DNA of 64,000 nt from Siccibacter colletis (GTDB lineage Bacteria; Pseudomonadota; Gammaproteobacteria; Enterobacterales; Enterobacteriaceae): contig NZ_JMSQ01000013.1 in NCBI RefSeq assembly GCF_000696575.1, positions 1-64,000 of the forward strand. Direction: 5' to 3'. The translations under genes and the position numbers were made by a program. Positions 11,568 through 22,679 of this stretch are shown in pieces (positions within the stretch are counted from its first letter, which is position 1; every line of letters begins with the position of its first letter). The notes beneath the pieces were generated by a model that worked only from the letters and a program-made list of their open reading frames with translations, was not told where the DNA came from and searched no databases.

Positions 11568-12584
11568 TTACAGCAACGCAGCACCCTGCGTATTTACATA
11601 CAGCGAATATATAGATGTGCTGGACGCCATAAACAGGCGGTTGCGAGACGCTCCGCCGAAGCACAGGTTAGCGCAGCGCTCGGGCAGATGAATCATTCCC
11701 ATGGCTTTGCCCTGAGTCGTAAAGACGCGCACGCCATCCAGCTCTTCGCTACCCATTCCCCATCCGCACCATAAGTTACCGTCAACATCGCAGGCAATAC
11801 CGTCGGCAGTGCCGTTTCCGCAGTCGATGTGCACGCGTTTATTCTTCAGCGTGTTGCCCTCTACGTCCCAGGCGAGAATTAAGCGGTTCGGCGTCGCCCG
11901 GCTTTCAACGACATAAAGCGTCTTTTCGTCAGGTGAAAAACAGATGCCGTTAGGCCCTCTGACATCACCCGATACTACGCTCAGCTCGCGGCTTTCAGGA
12001 TCAAGGCGATAGACGTTTTGCGGCAGCTCCGGAGCTGCTTTATGCCCTTCATAAAAACCAGCAATGCCAAAAGGCGGATCGGTAAACCAGATAGAGCCGT
12101 CAGATTTCACCGCAATATCGTTCGGCGAGTTGAAGGGTTTTCCATCGAATTTATCAGCCAGGATGGTGATGCTACCGTCATACTCCGTGCGGGTAATACG
12201 GCGGGTATCATGCTCGCAGCTAATCAGTCGGCCCTGACGATCGCGAGCGTGCCCGTTGGCAAAGCTGGATGGCTGGCGAAACACCCGGGTTTCGCCGGTA
12301 ATTTCATCCCAGCGCATGATGGCGTTATTGGGGATATCGCTCCACAGCAACATTCGGCTATCGCCAAACCATACCGGGCCTTCTGCCCAACGAAAACCGG
12401 TGGCAATCTGTTCGACTTTCGCGCTGGAGAGAATATAGCCGCGGAAGCTGTCATCCAGCGCAACGATGCGCGGATCGGGATAACGGGGAGACGGCGTCCA
12501 GGCCGCATAACTTCTGGTACTGACCAACAGTGAAGCGGCGGCAATACCGCTCAGCTTTAATAGTTCTCGACGTGATGTTGCCAT
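11568..12584 (-). CDS. Tat-exported SMP-30/gluconolactonase/LRE-like protein
   Basis: The 338-residue product belongs by sequence look to the SMP-30/gluconolactonase/LRE-like beta-propeller hydrolases, which open sugar lactones using one divalent metal. The N-terminus SRRELLKLSGIAAASLLV is a twin-arginine signal with an Ala-containing cleavage region (SYA), so a folded, periplasmic enzyme is predicted. Family-like segments include FRWAEGPVWFGDSRMLLWSDIPNN, NSPNDIAVKSDGSIWFTDPPFGI, GPNGICFSPDEKTLYVVES and DGIACDVDGNLWCGWG. AAGGAGAGA precedes the start. It is inserted between pyrE and slmA, which are neighbours in K-12. The substrate is unknown; a sugar or aromatic lactone is possible. Confidence 0.85.
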   Translation of the reverse strand: MATSRRELLKLSGIAAASLLVSTRSYAAWTPSPRYPDPRIVALDDSFRGYILSSAKVEQIATGFRWAEGPVWFGDSRMLLWSDIPNNAIMRWDEITGETRVFRQPSSFANGHARDRQGRLISCEHDTRRITRTEYDGSITILADKFDGKPFNSPNDIAVKSDGSIWFTDPPFGIAGFYEGHKAAPELPQNVYRLDPESRELSVVSGDVRGPNGICFSPDEKTLYVVESRATPNRLILAWDVEGNTLKNKRVHIDCGNGTADGIACDVDGNLWCGWGMGSEELDGVRVFTTQGKAMGMIHLPERCANLCFGGASRNRLFMASSTSIYSLYVNTQGAALL

Positions 12585-12765
12585 CAGGTCTCTCCTTATT
12601 GTGTAGGGTATTCGGCAAATTATTTTTTTAGTAAAACGAGCGTGCCTGAAGGAGAGTAGGAAATGTACCGGGCAGGAACATCTGGCAACTCAACGAATTC
12701 CGTTGGGCTTTTTCACAAATTGAAGATAAGAGAAGTGAGCAGCCGGTCTGGCTGCCTCAGAAGAA

Positions 12766-13362
12766 TTACTGCAGCTGGGCGGCGAGCAGCGGCCAGCGCG
12801 TATCAAACTCATCGGTCGGGCTGTAGCGGAATTCACTGCGCACAAAACGCGACAGCATACCTTCGCAATAGGCCATCAGCTGGCTGGCCAGCAGCGTTTC
12901 GTCGCTGGTATAGCCTTCGCCTTCACGCATTTTGCGTTCGCGCAGCACCTGACGCAGCTGCACTTCGATGCGCTCGAAAAGCTGGTTGATACGGCCCTGC
13001 AGTCTCTCCTGTTCGAACATCAGAGCATGACCGGTAAGAATGCGTGTCAGGCCCGGGTTGCGTTCACCAAAACCGAGGATCAGCTGCACAATCAGGCGCA
13101 CGCGCGCGGTCGTATCTTTTTCATCTTTCAGGATCAGGTTGATACGTGTAATGAGGCTGTCTTCGATAAATTCGATAAGGCTATCGAACATCCTGGTTTT
13201 GCTGGGAAAATGACGGTACAGCGCCGCCTCAGAAACGCCAACGGATGCCGCCAGCTTTGCGGTGGTAATGCGCTGGCTGCCATCACTGGATTCAAGCATC
13301 TGTGCCAGAGACTGAAGTATTTCCTCGCGACGATTCCGTTTCGCGGTTTGTTTTTCTGCCAT
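12766..13362 (-). CDS. slmA: nucleoid occlusion factor SlmA
   Basis: SlmA is a TetR-like DNA-binding protein that, bound to its chromosomal sites, blocks FtsZ assembly over the nucleoid. The product has 198 residues from [17 protein letters not shown], the K-12 length; 17 further in-frame codons upstream are not conserved. The helix-turn-helix is [19 protein letters not shown] at about residues 34-52. The region involved in FtsZ binding ([21 protein letters not shown]) is conserved. It is transcribed in the same direction as coaBC-dut but is separated from dut by 118 nt containing a palindrome. Confidence 0.97.
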   Translation of the reverse strand: MAEKQTAKRNRREEILQSLAQMLESSDGSQRITTAKLAASVGVSEAALYRHFPSKTRMFDSLIEFIEDSLITRINLILKDEKDTTARVRLIVQLILGFGERNPGLTRILTGHALMFEQERLQGRINQLFERIEVQLRQVLRERKMREGEGYTSDETLLASQLMAYCEGMLSRFVRSEFRYSPTDEFDTRWPLLAAQLQ

Positions 13363-13414
13363 GTTGTAAAATACCCCTGAAAATAAATACCTGTCAGGCT
13401 CGCACCACGTCACG

Positions 13415-13436
13415 GCCGCAAACCTAAGTTTGCGGC
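13415..13436. repeat. perfect palindrome between dut and slmA
   Basis: A perfect inverted repeat with 9-bp arms (GCCGCAAAC, GTTTGCGGC) and a 4-nt loop lies 53 nt upstream of the slmA start. No T-run follows on either strand, so it does not look like an intrinsic terminator. It does not resemble the SlmA-binding consensus (GTGAGTACTCAC). An operator, an mRNA-protecting hairpin or a Rho-independent relic are all possible. Confidence 0.55.
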
Positions 13437-13480
13437 TATGTTATCGCGTAAATTATTCAGGTGATGCGATAAAAAAGGCG

Positions 13481-13939
13481 TTATTTACGCCCGGAATGCC
13501 CAAATCCGCCTTCGCCGCGATCGGTGGCGTCGAAGTCTTCTACCAGATTAAACTCAGCCTGCACGACCGGAACAAACACCATCTGTGCGATGCGCTCGCC
13601 CGGCTCAATCGTGAAGCTTTCCTGCCCGCGGTTCCAGACAGAGACCATCAGTTGCCCCTGATAGTCAGAGTCGATCAGGCCCACCAGGTTACCCAGTACG
13701 ATGCCGTGCTTATGACCCAGGCCAGAGCGCGGCAGAATAACCGCCGCCAGTGAAGGATCGGCGATGTGGATTGCCAGACCCGTCGGCAGCAGGGTGGTTG
13801 CGCCCGGCGCGAGCTCCACTGCCGCATCAAGGCAGGCACGCAGGTCAAGACCAGCAGAACCAGAGGTGGCGTAGGTCGGCAACGGGAATTGCTGGCCTAC
13901 GCGCGGGTCCAGAATCTTAACGTCGATTTTTTTCATCAT
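13481..13939 (-). CDS. dut: dUTP diphosphatase
   Basis: Dut hydrolyses dUTP to dUMP and pyrophosphate, keeping uracil out of DNA and supplying the thymidylate precursor. The start [15 protein letters not shown] gives 152 residues as in K-12. The five trimeric dUTPase motifs are present: [36 protein letters not shown] and the C-terminal [10 protein letters not shown]. The 5' end overlaps the 3' end of coaBC by 23 nt, the arrangement also found in E. coli, so the two genes are cotranscribed and probably translationally linked. Confidence 0.97.
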   Translation of the reverse strand: MMKKIDVKILDPRVGQQFPLPTYATSGSAGLDLRACLDAAVELAPGATTLLPTGLAIHIADPSLAAVILPRSGLGHKHGIVLGNLVGLIDSDYQGQLMVSVWNRGQESFTIEPGERIAQMVFVPVVQAEFNLVEDFDATDRGEGGFGHSGRK

Positions 13940-15128
13940 AACGGGTAACGATCTCATCCAGTAATAAATGGCCAAGGAGTGCTTTCTGCTCGCGCGGTAA
14001 GACTTTATCTCCATCCTGCCAGAAAAGGTGCAACGCATTGCTGTCGCTGTTAAAACCCAACCCTGCCTGCGAGACATCGTTCGCGCAGATCAGATCGAGG
14101 TTTTTACGCACGCGTTTTTGCCGGGCGTATTCTTCCACATTATTTGTTTCGGCGGCAAACCCCACGACATAAGGGCGGTGCTCAGTAAGCGAGCCAACAC
14201 CGGCGACGATATCGGGATTTTTGACCATCGTCAGGGTGATCTCATCGCCCTGCTTTTTAATTTTTTCGTTAGCGACAGTCGCGGCGCGGTAATCGGCCAC
14301 AGCCGCACAGCCGATAAAAATATGCTGCTGCGCTACGCGAGCCTGTACCGCGGCTTCCATCTCCAGGGCTGTGGTCACATCCACGCGCTGAACCCCGGCG
14401 GGCGTTGCCAGGCTCACCGGCCCGGATACCAGCGTCACCGTCGCGCCGCGCGCTGCAGCTGCGGCTGCGATAGCGAAGCCCATCTTGCCGGAACTGTCAT
14501 TGGTGATATAGCGCACCGGGTCGAGTCGTTCGCGGGTCGGGCCGGCGGTAATCATGATGTTCAGATGTTGCAGATCGTTTACAGCGGCAAAGTGCTTCGC
14601 GGCCAGATCAACGATGGCCAGAGGATCCAGCATGCGGCCAGGGCCGACATCCCCGCAGGCCTGGCTACCGCTGTCTGGCCCCCAAAGCAGCACGCCGCGA
14701 GATGCCAGCACCTCAAGGTTGTGTTGTGTCGCCGCAGCGCGATACATCTGCTGATTCATCGCCGGGGCTACGGCAATAGGCGCGGGTGTCGCCAGGCAGA
14801 TCGTGGTGACAAGATCGTTTGCCATACCGGCCGCAACCCGGGCTATCAGGTCAGCCGTGGCGGGAGCGATGATCACCAGGTCAGCCCATTTTCCGAGTTC
14901 GATATGCCCCATTGCCGCTTCCGCCGCAGGGTCGAGCAGGCTGTCTGAAACCGGGTAACCCGAGACGGCCTGAAGGCTCAGCGGCGTAATGAAGGCTTTG
15001 GCTGCATCGGTCATCGCAACGCGCACCTCTGCGCCCCGCTCGCGCAGGCGGCGCACCAGCTCCGGCGCTTTATACGCTGCAATACCGCCGCTGACACCGA
15101 GAACGATTTTTTTACCCATTAACCCCAT
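13917..15128 (-). CDS. coaBC: bifunctional phosphopantothenoylcysteine decarboxylase/synthetase CoaBC
   Basis: CoaBC (Dfp) performs two steps of coenzyme A synthesis: ligation of cysteine to 4'-phosphopantothenate with CTP, and FMN-dependent decarboxylation. Of several in-frame ATGs, [15 protein letters not shown] at 15128 aligns best with the K-12 start and gives 403 residues. The N-terminal CoaC domain has the flavoprotein segment [19 protein letters not shown] and the catalytic Cys in [13 protein letters not shown]. The CoaB domain begins at [19 protein letters not shown] and contains [11 protein letters not shown] and KIKKQGDE. It lies upstream of and overlaps dut, and is divergent from radC. 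Confidence 0.97.
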   Translation of the reverse strand: MGLMGKKIVLGVSGGIAAYKAPELVRRLRERGAEVRVAMTDAAKAFITPLSLQAVSGYPVSDSLLDPAAEAAMGHIELGKWADLVIIAPATADLIARVAAGMANDLVTTICLATPAPIAVAPAMNQQMYRAAATQHNLEVLASRGVLLWGPDSGSQACGDVGPGRMLDPLAIVDLAAKHFAAVNDLQHLNIMITAGPTRERLDPVRYITNDSSGKMGFAIAAAAAARGATVTLVSGPVSLATPAGVQRVDVTTALEMEAAVQARVAQQHIFIGCAAVADYRAATVANEKIKKQGDEITLTMVKNPDIVAGVGSLTEHRPYVVGFAAETNNVEEYARQKRVRKNLDLICANDVSQAGLGFNSDSNALHLFWQDGDKVLPREQKALLGHLLLDEIVTRYDEKNRR

Positions 15129-15300
15129 CATGATTGCTTCCCGTTGGATTTACCGCAGGGGGAACTTTACCACATTCAGGAGAAGGCGCGACGTGGCGGG
15201 CGTAACCACTTTGCGAGGCGCTACGCAGGAACCGCATGTCATTAGCGTGGTTCGTCAGCGGGTATGGCATTATCGCATCGGGTCAGTCCAGGGAGGCAAA

Positions 15301-15975
15301 ATGAACAGAAAAACATTTCCGAGAGGCGGGCCGCGAGAGAAGTTACTGAAGCATGGCGTAAGCGAATTAACCGATGAAGAACTTCTGGCGCTTTTTCTCC
15401 GTATCGGCAGGCCAGGCATTCCGGTAATGCGGCTGGCATGCGATTTACTTAACCATTTTGGCTCGCTTTACTGGTTGCTGTCGGCGGATTACCGGCAGTT
15501 TGCGTCTGTCAGCGGTATTGGCGTCGCGACATATGCCCAGTTCAAAGCGATTGCCGAGCTGGCCCGCCGCTACAGCCACGCCGGCATGGCGCTTGAGGAT
15601 GCGTCGCTGCTCGATACCAGTGCCACAAAAGCATTTCTACAAAGCCAGCTGGGTTGCGAGGAAAGGGAGGTATTTATGGTCATTTTTCTCGATAATCAGA
15701 ACCATATGATTAAGGCGCAAAGAATGTTTTCCGGCACGCTACGCCATGTGGAAGTGCATCCACGCGAGATCGTCCGTGAGGCGATTAAAATAAACGCAGC
15801 GGCAGTTATCCTTTCTCATAACCATCCTTCAGGGCGGGCTGAACCGAGCGCTGCAGACAAAATGATTACCGAACGCGTAGTAAAAACGTGTAATATCATG
15901 GACATTCGCGTGCATGACCATATAGTTGTTGGCCGCGGCGAATGCGTTTCGTTTGCCGAGCGTGGGTGGATTTAG
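15301..15975 (+). CDS. radC: RadC family (JAMM-like) protein YicR
   Basis: RadC proteins carry an MPN/JAMM metalloprotease-like fold; despite the name a role in DNA repair is not established. The product has 224 residues from [15 protein letters not shown], preceded by AGGGAGG; the longer in-frame extension overlaps coaBC and is not believed. An N-terminal helix-hairpin-helix ([16 protein letters not shown]) is followed by the JAMM motif [15 protein letters not shown]. The sequence is rather diverged from K-12 YicR in the first 100 residues. It lies upstream of rpmB in the same direction, with a separate promoter between them. Confidence 0.93.
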   Translation: MNRKTFPRGGPREKLLKHGVSELTDEELLALFLRIGRPGIPVMRLACDLLNHFGSLYWLLSADYRQFASVSGIGVATYAQFKAIAELARRYSHAGMALEDASLLDTSATKAFLQSQLGCEEREVFMVIFLDNQNHMIKAQRMFSGTLRHVEVHPREIVREAIKINAAAVILSHNHPSGRAEPSAADKMITERVVKTCNIMDIRVHDHIVVGRGECVSFAERGWI

Positions 15976-16017
15976 CACAGAACGCGCGATCCTGTGGGAT
16001 CTTTATCTGTTCGGGAC

Positions 16018-16046
16018 TTGAGCGTCGGGCCCCGGCAGCGTATACT
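16018..16046 (+). promoter_or_regulatory. sigma-70 promoter for rpmB-rpmG
   Basis: TTGAGC at 16018-16023 and TATACT at 16041-16046 are separated by exactly 17 nt, a strong match to the sigma-70 consensus. It begins 148 to 176 nt upstream of the rpmB start codon, leaving a leader of about 140 nt. Assignment as the ribosomal-protein promoter is by position. Confidence 0.75.
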
Positions 16047-16172
16047 ACGCCACCTTTGAGAATCTCGGGTTTGGCATTTGGGCCTGGCAAAGCGGATTCA
16101 CATTGAGAACCCGCCAGGGACCAGGCTTGTAGCCTGACGAGGCGCCAATACCCTATACGAAGCTCGAGCTAA

Positions 16173-16430
<258 letters not shown>

Positions 16431-16438
16431 GGAGCTAA

Positions 16439-16609
<171 letters not shown>

Positions 16610-16630
16610 TTTTAGATTCCTTGTACAAAA

Positions 16631-16658
16631 ACCCCGCACTCGCGGGGTTTTTTGTTTT
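16631..16658 (+). terminator. intrinsic terminator of rpmB-rpmG
   Basis: Arms ACCCCGC (16631-16637) and GCGGGGT (16642-16648) with a 4-nt loop are followed by TTTTTTGTTTT. It starts 21 nt after the rpmG stop codon. Confidence 0.92.
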
Positions 16659-16711
16659 CTGCCAGCCCCCATATCATTCTCAGTCTGAAATAGTCCAACG
16701 CGAGAACATCT

Positions 16712-17521
16712 ATGCCTGAATTACCTGAGGTGGAGACCAGTCGTCGCGGTATTGAGCCGCACCTGGTTGGCGAAACCATTCTTCACGCTGTGGTACGCAA
16801 CGGCCGCCTGCGCTGGCCGGTATCTGATGAAATTCATGCCCTGAGCGATAAGCCGGTACTCAGCGTGCAACGGCGCGCCAAATATCTTCTGCTGGAGCTG
16901 CCGGACGGCTGGATTATTATCCACCTTGGCATGTCGGGCAGCCTGCGCGTGCTGCCGGAAGAGATGCCGGCGCAGAAGCACGACCATGTGGATTTGGTGA
17001 TGAGTAACGGCAAAGTGCTGCGCTATACCGATCCACGCCGCTTTGGCGCCTGGCTCTGGACCCGTGAGCTGGAAGGTCATAATGTCCTGGCGCACCTGGG
17101 GCCGGAGCCGCTGAGCGAAGCGTTTACCGGCGACTACCTGCACCAGAAAAATGCGAAAAAGAAAACGGCGATTAAACCCTGGCTGATGGATAACAAGCTG
17201 GTGGTTGGGGTGGGGAATATCTATGCCAGCGAATCGCTGTTTGCGGCCGGTATCCATCCTGACCGGCTGGCCTCATCGCTGTCTGCGGCGGAGTGTGAAC
17301 TGCTGGTACAGGCGATCAAAGCGGTACTGATCCGCTCCATCGAGCAGGGCGGCACTACGCTGCGCGATTTTCTCCAGAGCGATGGGAAGCCGGGTTATTT
17401 CGCCCAGCAGCTGCAGGTGTATGGACGGGAAGGGGAGCCGTGCCGGGTGTGTGCGACGCCGGTAGTGGCAAGTAAACACGGGCAGCGCAGCACCTACTAT
17501 TGCCGCCGCTGCCAGCGCTGA
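16712..17521 (+). CDS. mutM: formamidopyrimidine-DNA glycosylase MutM (Fpg)
   Basis: MutM removes 8-oxoguanine and ring-opened purines from DNA and cuts the resulting abasic site. The 269-residue product starts [18 protein letters not shown]; after Met removal, Pro1 and Glu2 (in PELPE) are the catalytic residues. The conserved Lys lies in [10 protein letters not shown]. The helix-two-turn-helix contains the conserved [12 protein letters not shown], and the C-terminus holds the four-cysteine zinc finger (CRVC and CRRC). Its stop codon directly abuts the stop codon of the convergent coaD gene. Confidence 0.98.
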   Translation: MPELPEVETSRRGIEPHLVGETILHAVVRNGRLRWPVSDEIHALSDKPVLSVQRRAKYLLLELPDGWIIIHLGMSGSLRVLPEEMPAQKHDHVDLVMSNGKVLRYTDPRRFGAWLWTRELEGHNVLAHLGPEPLSEAFTGDYLHQKNAKKKTAIKPWLMDNKLVVGVGNIYASESLFAAGIHPDRLASSLSAAECELLVQAIKAVLIRSIEQGGTTLRDFLQSDGKPGYFAQQLQVYGREGEPCRVCATPVVASKHGQRSTYYCRRCQR

Positions 17522-19293
<1,772 letters not shown>

Positions 19294-19662
19294 GGGCATA
19301 GAGACTGGTTATGAATGTGAAAGGATTCTATGTATTTAGCAGGGGCTTTACCATTACTTTTACCTGACTTGAAGGGCGCAGGGTCAGGTATATGATGTAA
19401 CCTGTTGTATTTAAACGTTATCTATTGATTTTTATAGGTAATTTTTAGAAATTCAACCCACAGTAGATTTTGTCTGCAGACAGAGCTTAAGAACAGTAAA
19501 AATAAACCGTAGCTAAACGCATGATAGATCGGCATTTTTGCATAAGCGCCGAAAAGCATTCAATTCGGATTGTCGGGCAACTGATGGTACAATCGTAGAC
19601 AATATTTATTAAGGTGCCAGCGCGCCTGCTGCCACCGCCACGCCTGTTTCCGTGCACCGGAT
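19294..19662. other. waaA-waaQ divergent intergenic region
   Basis: The interval is AT-rich and must hold promoters for both waaA and the waaQ operon. In K-12 the waaQ leader has a JUMPstart element with the ops sequence (GGCGGTAG) used by the antiterminator RfaH. I find no GGCGGTAG here; the nearest is a weak CCGTAGCTAAAC at about 19507. A poor sigma-70-like pair TCGGAT - 17 nt - TACAAT lies at about 19565-19593 on the plus strand. The last 45 nt before waaQ are GC-rich and have no good ribosome binding site. Confidence 0.5.
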
Positions 19663-20760
19663 ATGAACAACCAAGAGCTGATTGTGAATAAGCAATTTAA
19701 ACGAATTCTCGTCATCAAAATGCGCTTTCATGGGGATATGTTGCTGACCACGCCGGTGATCAGCACGCTTAAACAGCGCTACCCCGATGCGAAGGTAGAT
19801 GTGTTGTTGTATCAGGATACGATGCCCATTCTTTCTGAAAACCCGGAGATCAATGCGCTCCACGGGATCAAGAATCGCGGCACCGGAACGCGGGCGAAAA
19901 TCGCCAATTTTGTGCATCTGCTGAAGACGTTACGGGCCAGCCATTACGATCTGGTCGTTAACCTGACTGACCAGTGGATTGTCGCGCTGCTGGTGCGAGG
20001 CCTGCAGGCTGAAACTAAAATCACGCAGGATTTTGCCCAACGTCAGTCGCGCTTCTGGAAAAACAGCTTCACCCATCTGGCACCCTATACGGGCGATCAT
20101 GTGGTCGAGCGTAACCTGTCAGTGCTGCGTCCGCTGGGCATTAACGACTTTTACACTGACACCACCATGAGCTATCGCCCCGAGCATTGGGAAACCATGC
20201 GTGCCCGGCTGGATGCGCTAGAGGTGGGTGAACACTACGTAGTGATCCAGCCGACGGCTCGCCAGCTGTTTAAGTGCTGGGACGATGACAAATTTGCTCA
20301 GGTGATTGATGCCCTGCACGCGCGGGGTTATGAAGTGGTGCTGACTTCCGGTCCCGGCGCAGACGACTTAGCCTGCGTGAATAACATTGCTCGTCAGTGT
20401 CAGACCGCGCCCGTGACGGAACTTGCAGGGAAAACCAGCTTCCCGCAGCTCGCTGCGCTTATCGATCGTGCCGCGCTGTTTATCGGTGTCGATTCAGCGC
20501 CAATGCACATTGCCGCCGCGGTGAAAACGCCGATTATTTGTCTGTTCGGCGCCACTGACCATGTGTTCTGGCGGCCCTGGAGCGATAATGCCATCCAGTT
20601 CTGGGCCGGGAATTATCAGGCGATGCCGAAACGCGCTGAGCTCGACCGTAATAAAAAGTATCTGTCCGTCATTCCGGCCGCCGACGTGATCCAGGCAACC
20701 GAAACGCTGTTACCCGATACGTTTGCGCCGATCGGTTCTGCACAGAGCAACGCATCATGA
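19663..20760 (+). CDS. waaQ: LPS heptosyltransferase III WaaQ
   Basis: WaaQ adds the branch heptose (HepIII) to HepII of the LPS inner core. The product, 365 residues from ATG at 19663, is a GT9-family (ADP-heptose transferase-like) protein with FKRILVIKMRFHGDMLLTTP at the N-terminus, HARGYEVVLTSGPGADDL in the middle and the donor-site region FIGVDSAPMHIAAAVKTP near the end. The N-terminus is some residues longer than in K-12; a GTG at 19684 with AAGAG before it is an alternative start. It is first in waaQ-G-P-B-O-Y-Z and overlaps waaG by 4 nt (ATGA). Confidence 0.95.
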   Translation: MNNQELIVNKQFKRILVIKMRFHGDMLLTTPVISTLKQRYPDAKVDVLLYQDTMPILSENPEINALHGIKNRGTGTRAKIANFVHLLKTLRASHYDLVVNLTDQWIVALLVRGLQAETKITQDFAQRQSRFWKNSFTHLAPYTGDHVVERNLSVLRPLGINDFYTDTTMSYRPEHWETMRARLDALEVGEHYVVIQPTARQLFKCWDDDKFAQVIDALHARGYEVVLTSGPGADDLACVNNIARQCQTAPVTELAGKTSFPQLAALIDRAALFIGVDSAPMHIAAAVKTPIICLFGATDHVFWRPWSDNAIQFWAGNYQAMPKRAELDRNKKYLSVIPAADVIQATETLLPDTFAPIGSAQSNAS

Positions 20761-21875
20761 TTATTGCCTTTTGCCTGTTTAAATACTTCCCCTTCGGCGG
20801 CTTGCAGCGCGACTTTATGCGCGTGGCGCGCACCATCGCGGCACGCGGGCACCAGGTGCGGGTCTATGCCCAGTCCTGGGAGGGCGAATGCCCGGCCGAG
20901 TTTGAGCTGATCCTGCTGCCGGTGAAGTCCCGCACCAACCACGGACGCAACGCCGAGTATTACGCACAGGTGCAGGCGCACCTGAAATCGCATCCGGTCG
21001 CGCGCGTGGTGGGCTTCAACAAAATGCCCGGCCTCGACGTCTACTATGCTGCCGACGTCTGCTATGCCGAAAAAGTGGCGAAAGAGAAGGGCTTCTTTTA
21101 TCGCCTGACATCACGCTACAAACATTTTGCTGCCTTTGAACGCGCCACCTTCGAGAAAGAGGCGAAAACGCAACTTCTGATGCTGACCGACCGGCAGATT
21201 GCTGATTTCCAGAAGCATTATCATACCGAGCCGGAGCGCTTTCATATTTTGCCGCCGGGCATTTACCCGGACCGCAAATACGATCAGCAGATCCCCGACA
21301 GCCGCCGCATCTATCGCGAGAAAAATGGCATTGCCCAGGACGCCTTTTTTATTCTGCAGGTCGGCTCGGACTTCAGCCGTAAAGGCGTTGACCGCACGAT
21401 TGAAGCGATGGCAGCGCTGCCGGTTGAGCAGCGGAACCGTAGCGTGCTGCTGGTTGTTGGGCAGGACAAACCGGGCCGCTTCGCCGCGCTGGCGGAAAAG
21501 CGCGGCATCGGTAAACAGGTGCAGTTTTTTAAAGGTCGCAACGACGTCGCCGAGTTAATGGCTGCGGCAGACGTGCTGATGCATCCGGCATATCAGGAAG
21601 CCGCCGGCATTGTGCTGCTGGAGGCATTAACCGCTGGTTTGCCGGTGATTACTACGGACGTCTGCGGTTACGCGCCGCACATTGCCCGGTCAGGCGCAGG
21701 CGTGGTCATTCCTGAGCCGTACAATCAGCGAACGCTCAACGCGACGCTGGCTGGCTGCCACTCAGCGCAGCTCAAGGAATGGGGCACGCTGGCACGTCAC
21801 TATGCTGACCGCGAAGATCTCTACAGCCTGCCGGAAAAGGCAGCCGATATTATTTTAGGTGGCACCCATGGTTGA
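20757..21875 (+). CDS. waaG: LPS core glucosyltransferase I WaaG
   Basis: WaaG adds the first outer-core glucose to HepII from UDP-glucose at the cytoplasmic face of the inner membrane. The 372-residue product is a GT-B, GT4-family enzyme starting [20 protein letters not shown], with the membrane-binding basic and aromatic segments typical of WaaG. The donor-site motif [18 protein letters not shown] (EX7E type) lies at about 280-300. It overlaps waaQ by 4 nt and waaP by 8 nt, which indicates one tightly coupled operon. Confidence 0.97.
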   Translation: MIIAFCLFKYFPFGGLQRDFMRVARTIAARGHQVRVYAQSWEGECPAEFELILLPVKSRTNHGRNAEYYAQVQAHLKSHPVARVVGFNKMPGLDVYYAADVCYAEKVAKEKGFFYRLTSRYKHFAAFERATFEKEAKTQLLMLTDRQIADFQKHYHTEPERFHILPPGIYPDRKYDQQIPDSRRIYREKNGIAQDAFFILQVGSDFSRKGVDRTIEAMAALPVEQRNRSVLLVVGQDKPGRFAALAEKRGIGKQVQFFKGRNDVAELMAAADVLMHPAYQEAAGIVLLEALTAGLPVITTDVCGYAPHIARSGAGVVIPEPYNQRTLNATLAGCHSAQLKEWGTLARHYADREDLYSLPEKAADIILGGTHG

Positions 21876-22665
21876 ACTGAAAGAGCCACTCGCCACGCGC
21901 TGGCGTGGAAAAGACGCGTTTGCGGAAGTGGAAAAACTGCACGGCGACGTGTTTCGCGCGCTGGAGACCCGCCGCACGCTGCGTTTTGAAGTGGATGGCA
22001 AAGGCTATTTCCTGAAGCTGCACTACGGCACCACGCTGAAAGAAGTGGTGAAAAACCTGCTGTCGCTGCGTATGCCGGTGCTGGGTGCCGATCGCGAGTG
22101 GAATGCCATTCACCGACTGAAAGCGCTGGGCGTGGATACCATGACCGGTATCGGCTTCGGTGAGAAAGGCTGGAACCCGATTCGCCGTACGTCATTTATC
22201 ATCACCGAAGATTTGGCCCCGACCATCAGCCTGGAAGATTACTGCGCCGACTGGGCAATAACGCCTCCGGAACCGGCGCTTAAACGCATGATCATTCGCC
22301 GCGTGGCGACCATGGTGCGTGAGATGCACCGCGGCGGCGTAAATCATCGCGACTGCTACCTCTGCCACTTCCTGCTGCACCTGCCGTTCGAGAGTGACGA
22401 GTCAATGCTGAAAATTTCTGTGATTGACCTGCACCGTGCACAGATCCGTCAGCATGTACCGCAGCGCTGGCGCGATAAAGACTTGATTGGGCTGTACTTC
22501 TCCTCACTGAATATCGGCCTGACGCAGCGCGATATCTACCGCTTCCTGCGGATCTATTTTCAGCAGCCGCTGCGCACCATTCTGGCGCAGGAAGGGACGT
22601 TCTTTGCTAAAGCGGAAGCCAAAGCGGAACGTATTCGCGAGCGCACCGTGCGTCGTAAGTTGTGA
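21868..22665 (+). CDS. waaP: LPS core heptose I kinase WaaP
   Basis: WaaP phosphorylates HepI of the inner core; this phosphate is needed for full WaaQ and WaaY activity and for outer-membrane barrier function. The start [18 protein letters not shown] gives 265 residues, as in K-12, and overlaps waaG by 8 nt. The protein-kinase-like fold is marked by [13 protein letters not shown] (nucleotide-binding lysine region), the catalytic loop [14 protein letters not shown] with HRD, and [10 protein letters not shown] as the DFG-like segment. Confidence 0.97.
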   Translation: MVELKEPLATRWRGKDAFAEVEKLHGDVFRALETRRTLRFEVDGKGYFLKLHYGTTLKEVVKNLLSLRMPVLGADREWNAIHRLKALGVDTMTGIGFGEKGWNPIRRTSFIITEDLAPTISLEDYCADWAITPPEPALKRMIIRRVATMVREMHRGGVNHRDCYLCHFLLHLPFESDESMLKISVIDLHRAQIRQHVPQRWRDKDLIGLYFSSLNIGLTQRDIYRFLRIYFQQPLRTILAQEGTFFAKAEAKAERIRERTVRRKL

Positions 22666-22679
22666 AGCGAGAGTCGAGG

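Noticed and set aside
12690-12712. CAACGAATTCCGTTG followed by GCTTTTT as a terminator
   Set aside because: It has terminator order only on the plus strand, where no gene lies upstream; it is more likely the leader or end region of the two minus-strand genes.
13441-13473. TTATCGC...GCGATAA inverted repeat with A-run as a dut terminator
   Set aside because: The T-run would precede the hairpin on the dut strand, so it is not in terminator order, and the loop is long.
19507-19519. CCGTAGCTAAAC as a possible ops element for RfaH
   Set aside because: It lacks the GG at the start and the G after GTAGC required for the pause; similarity is no more than chance in an AT-rich leader.
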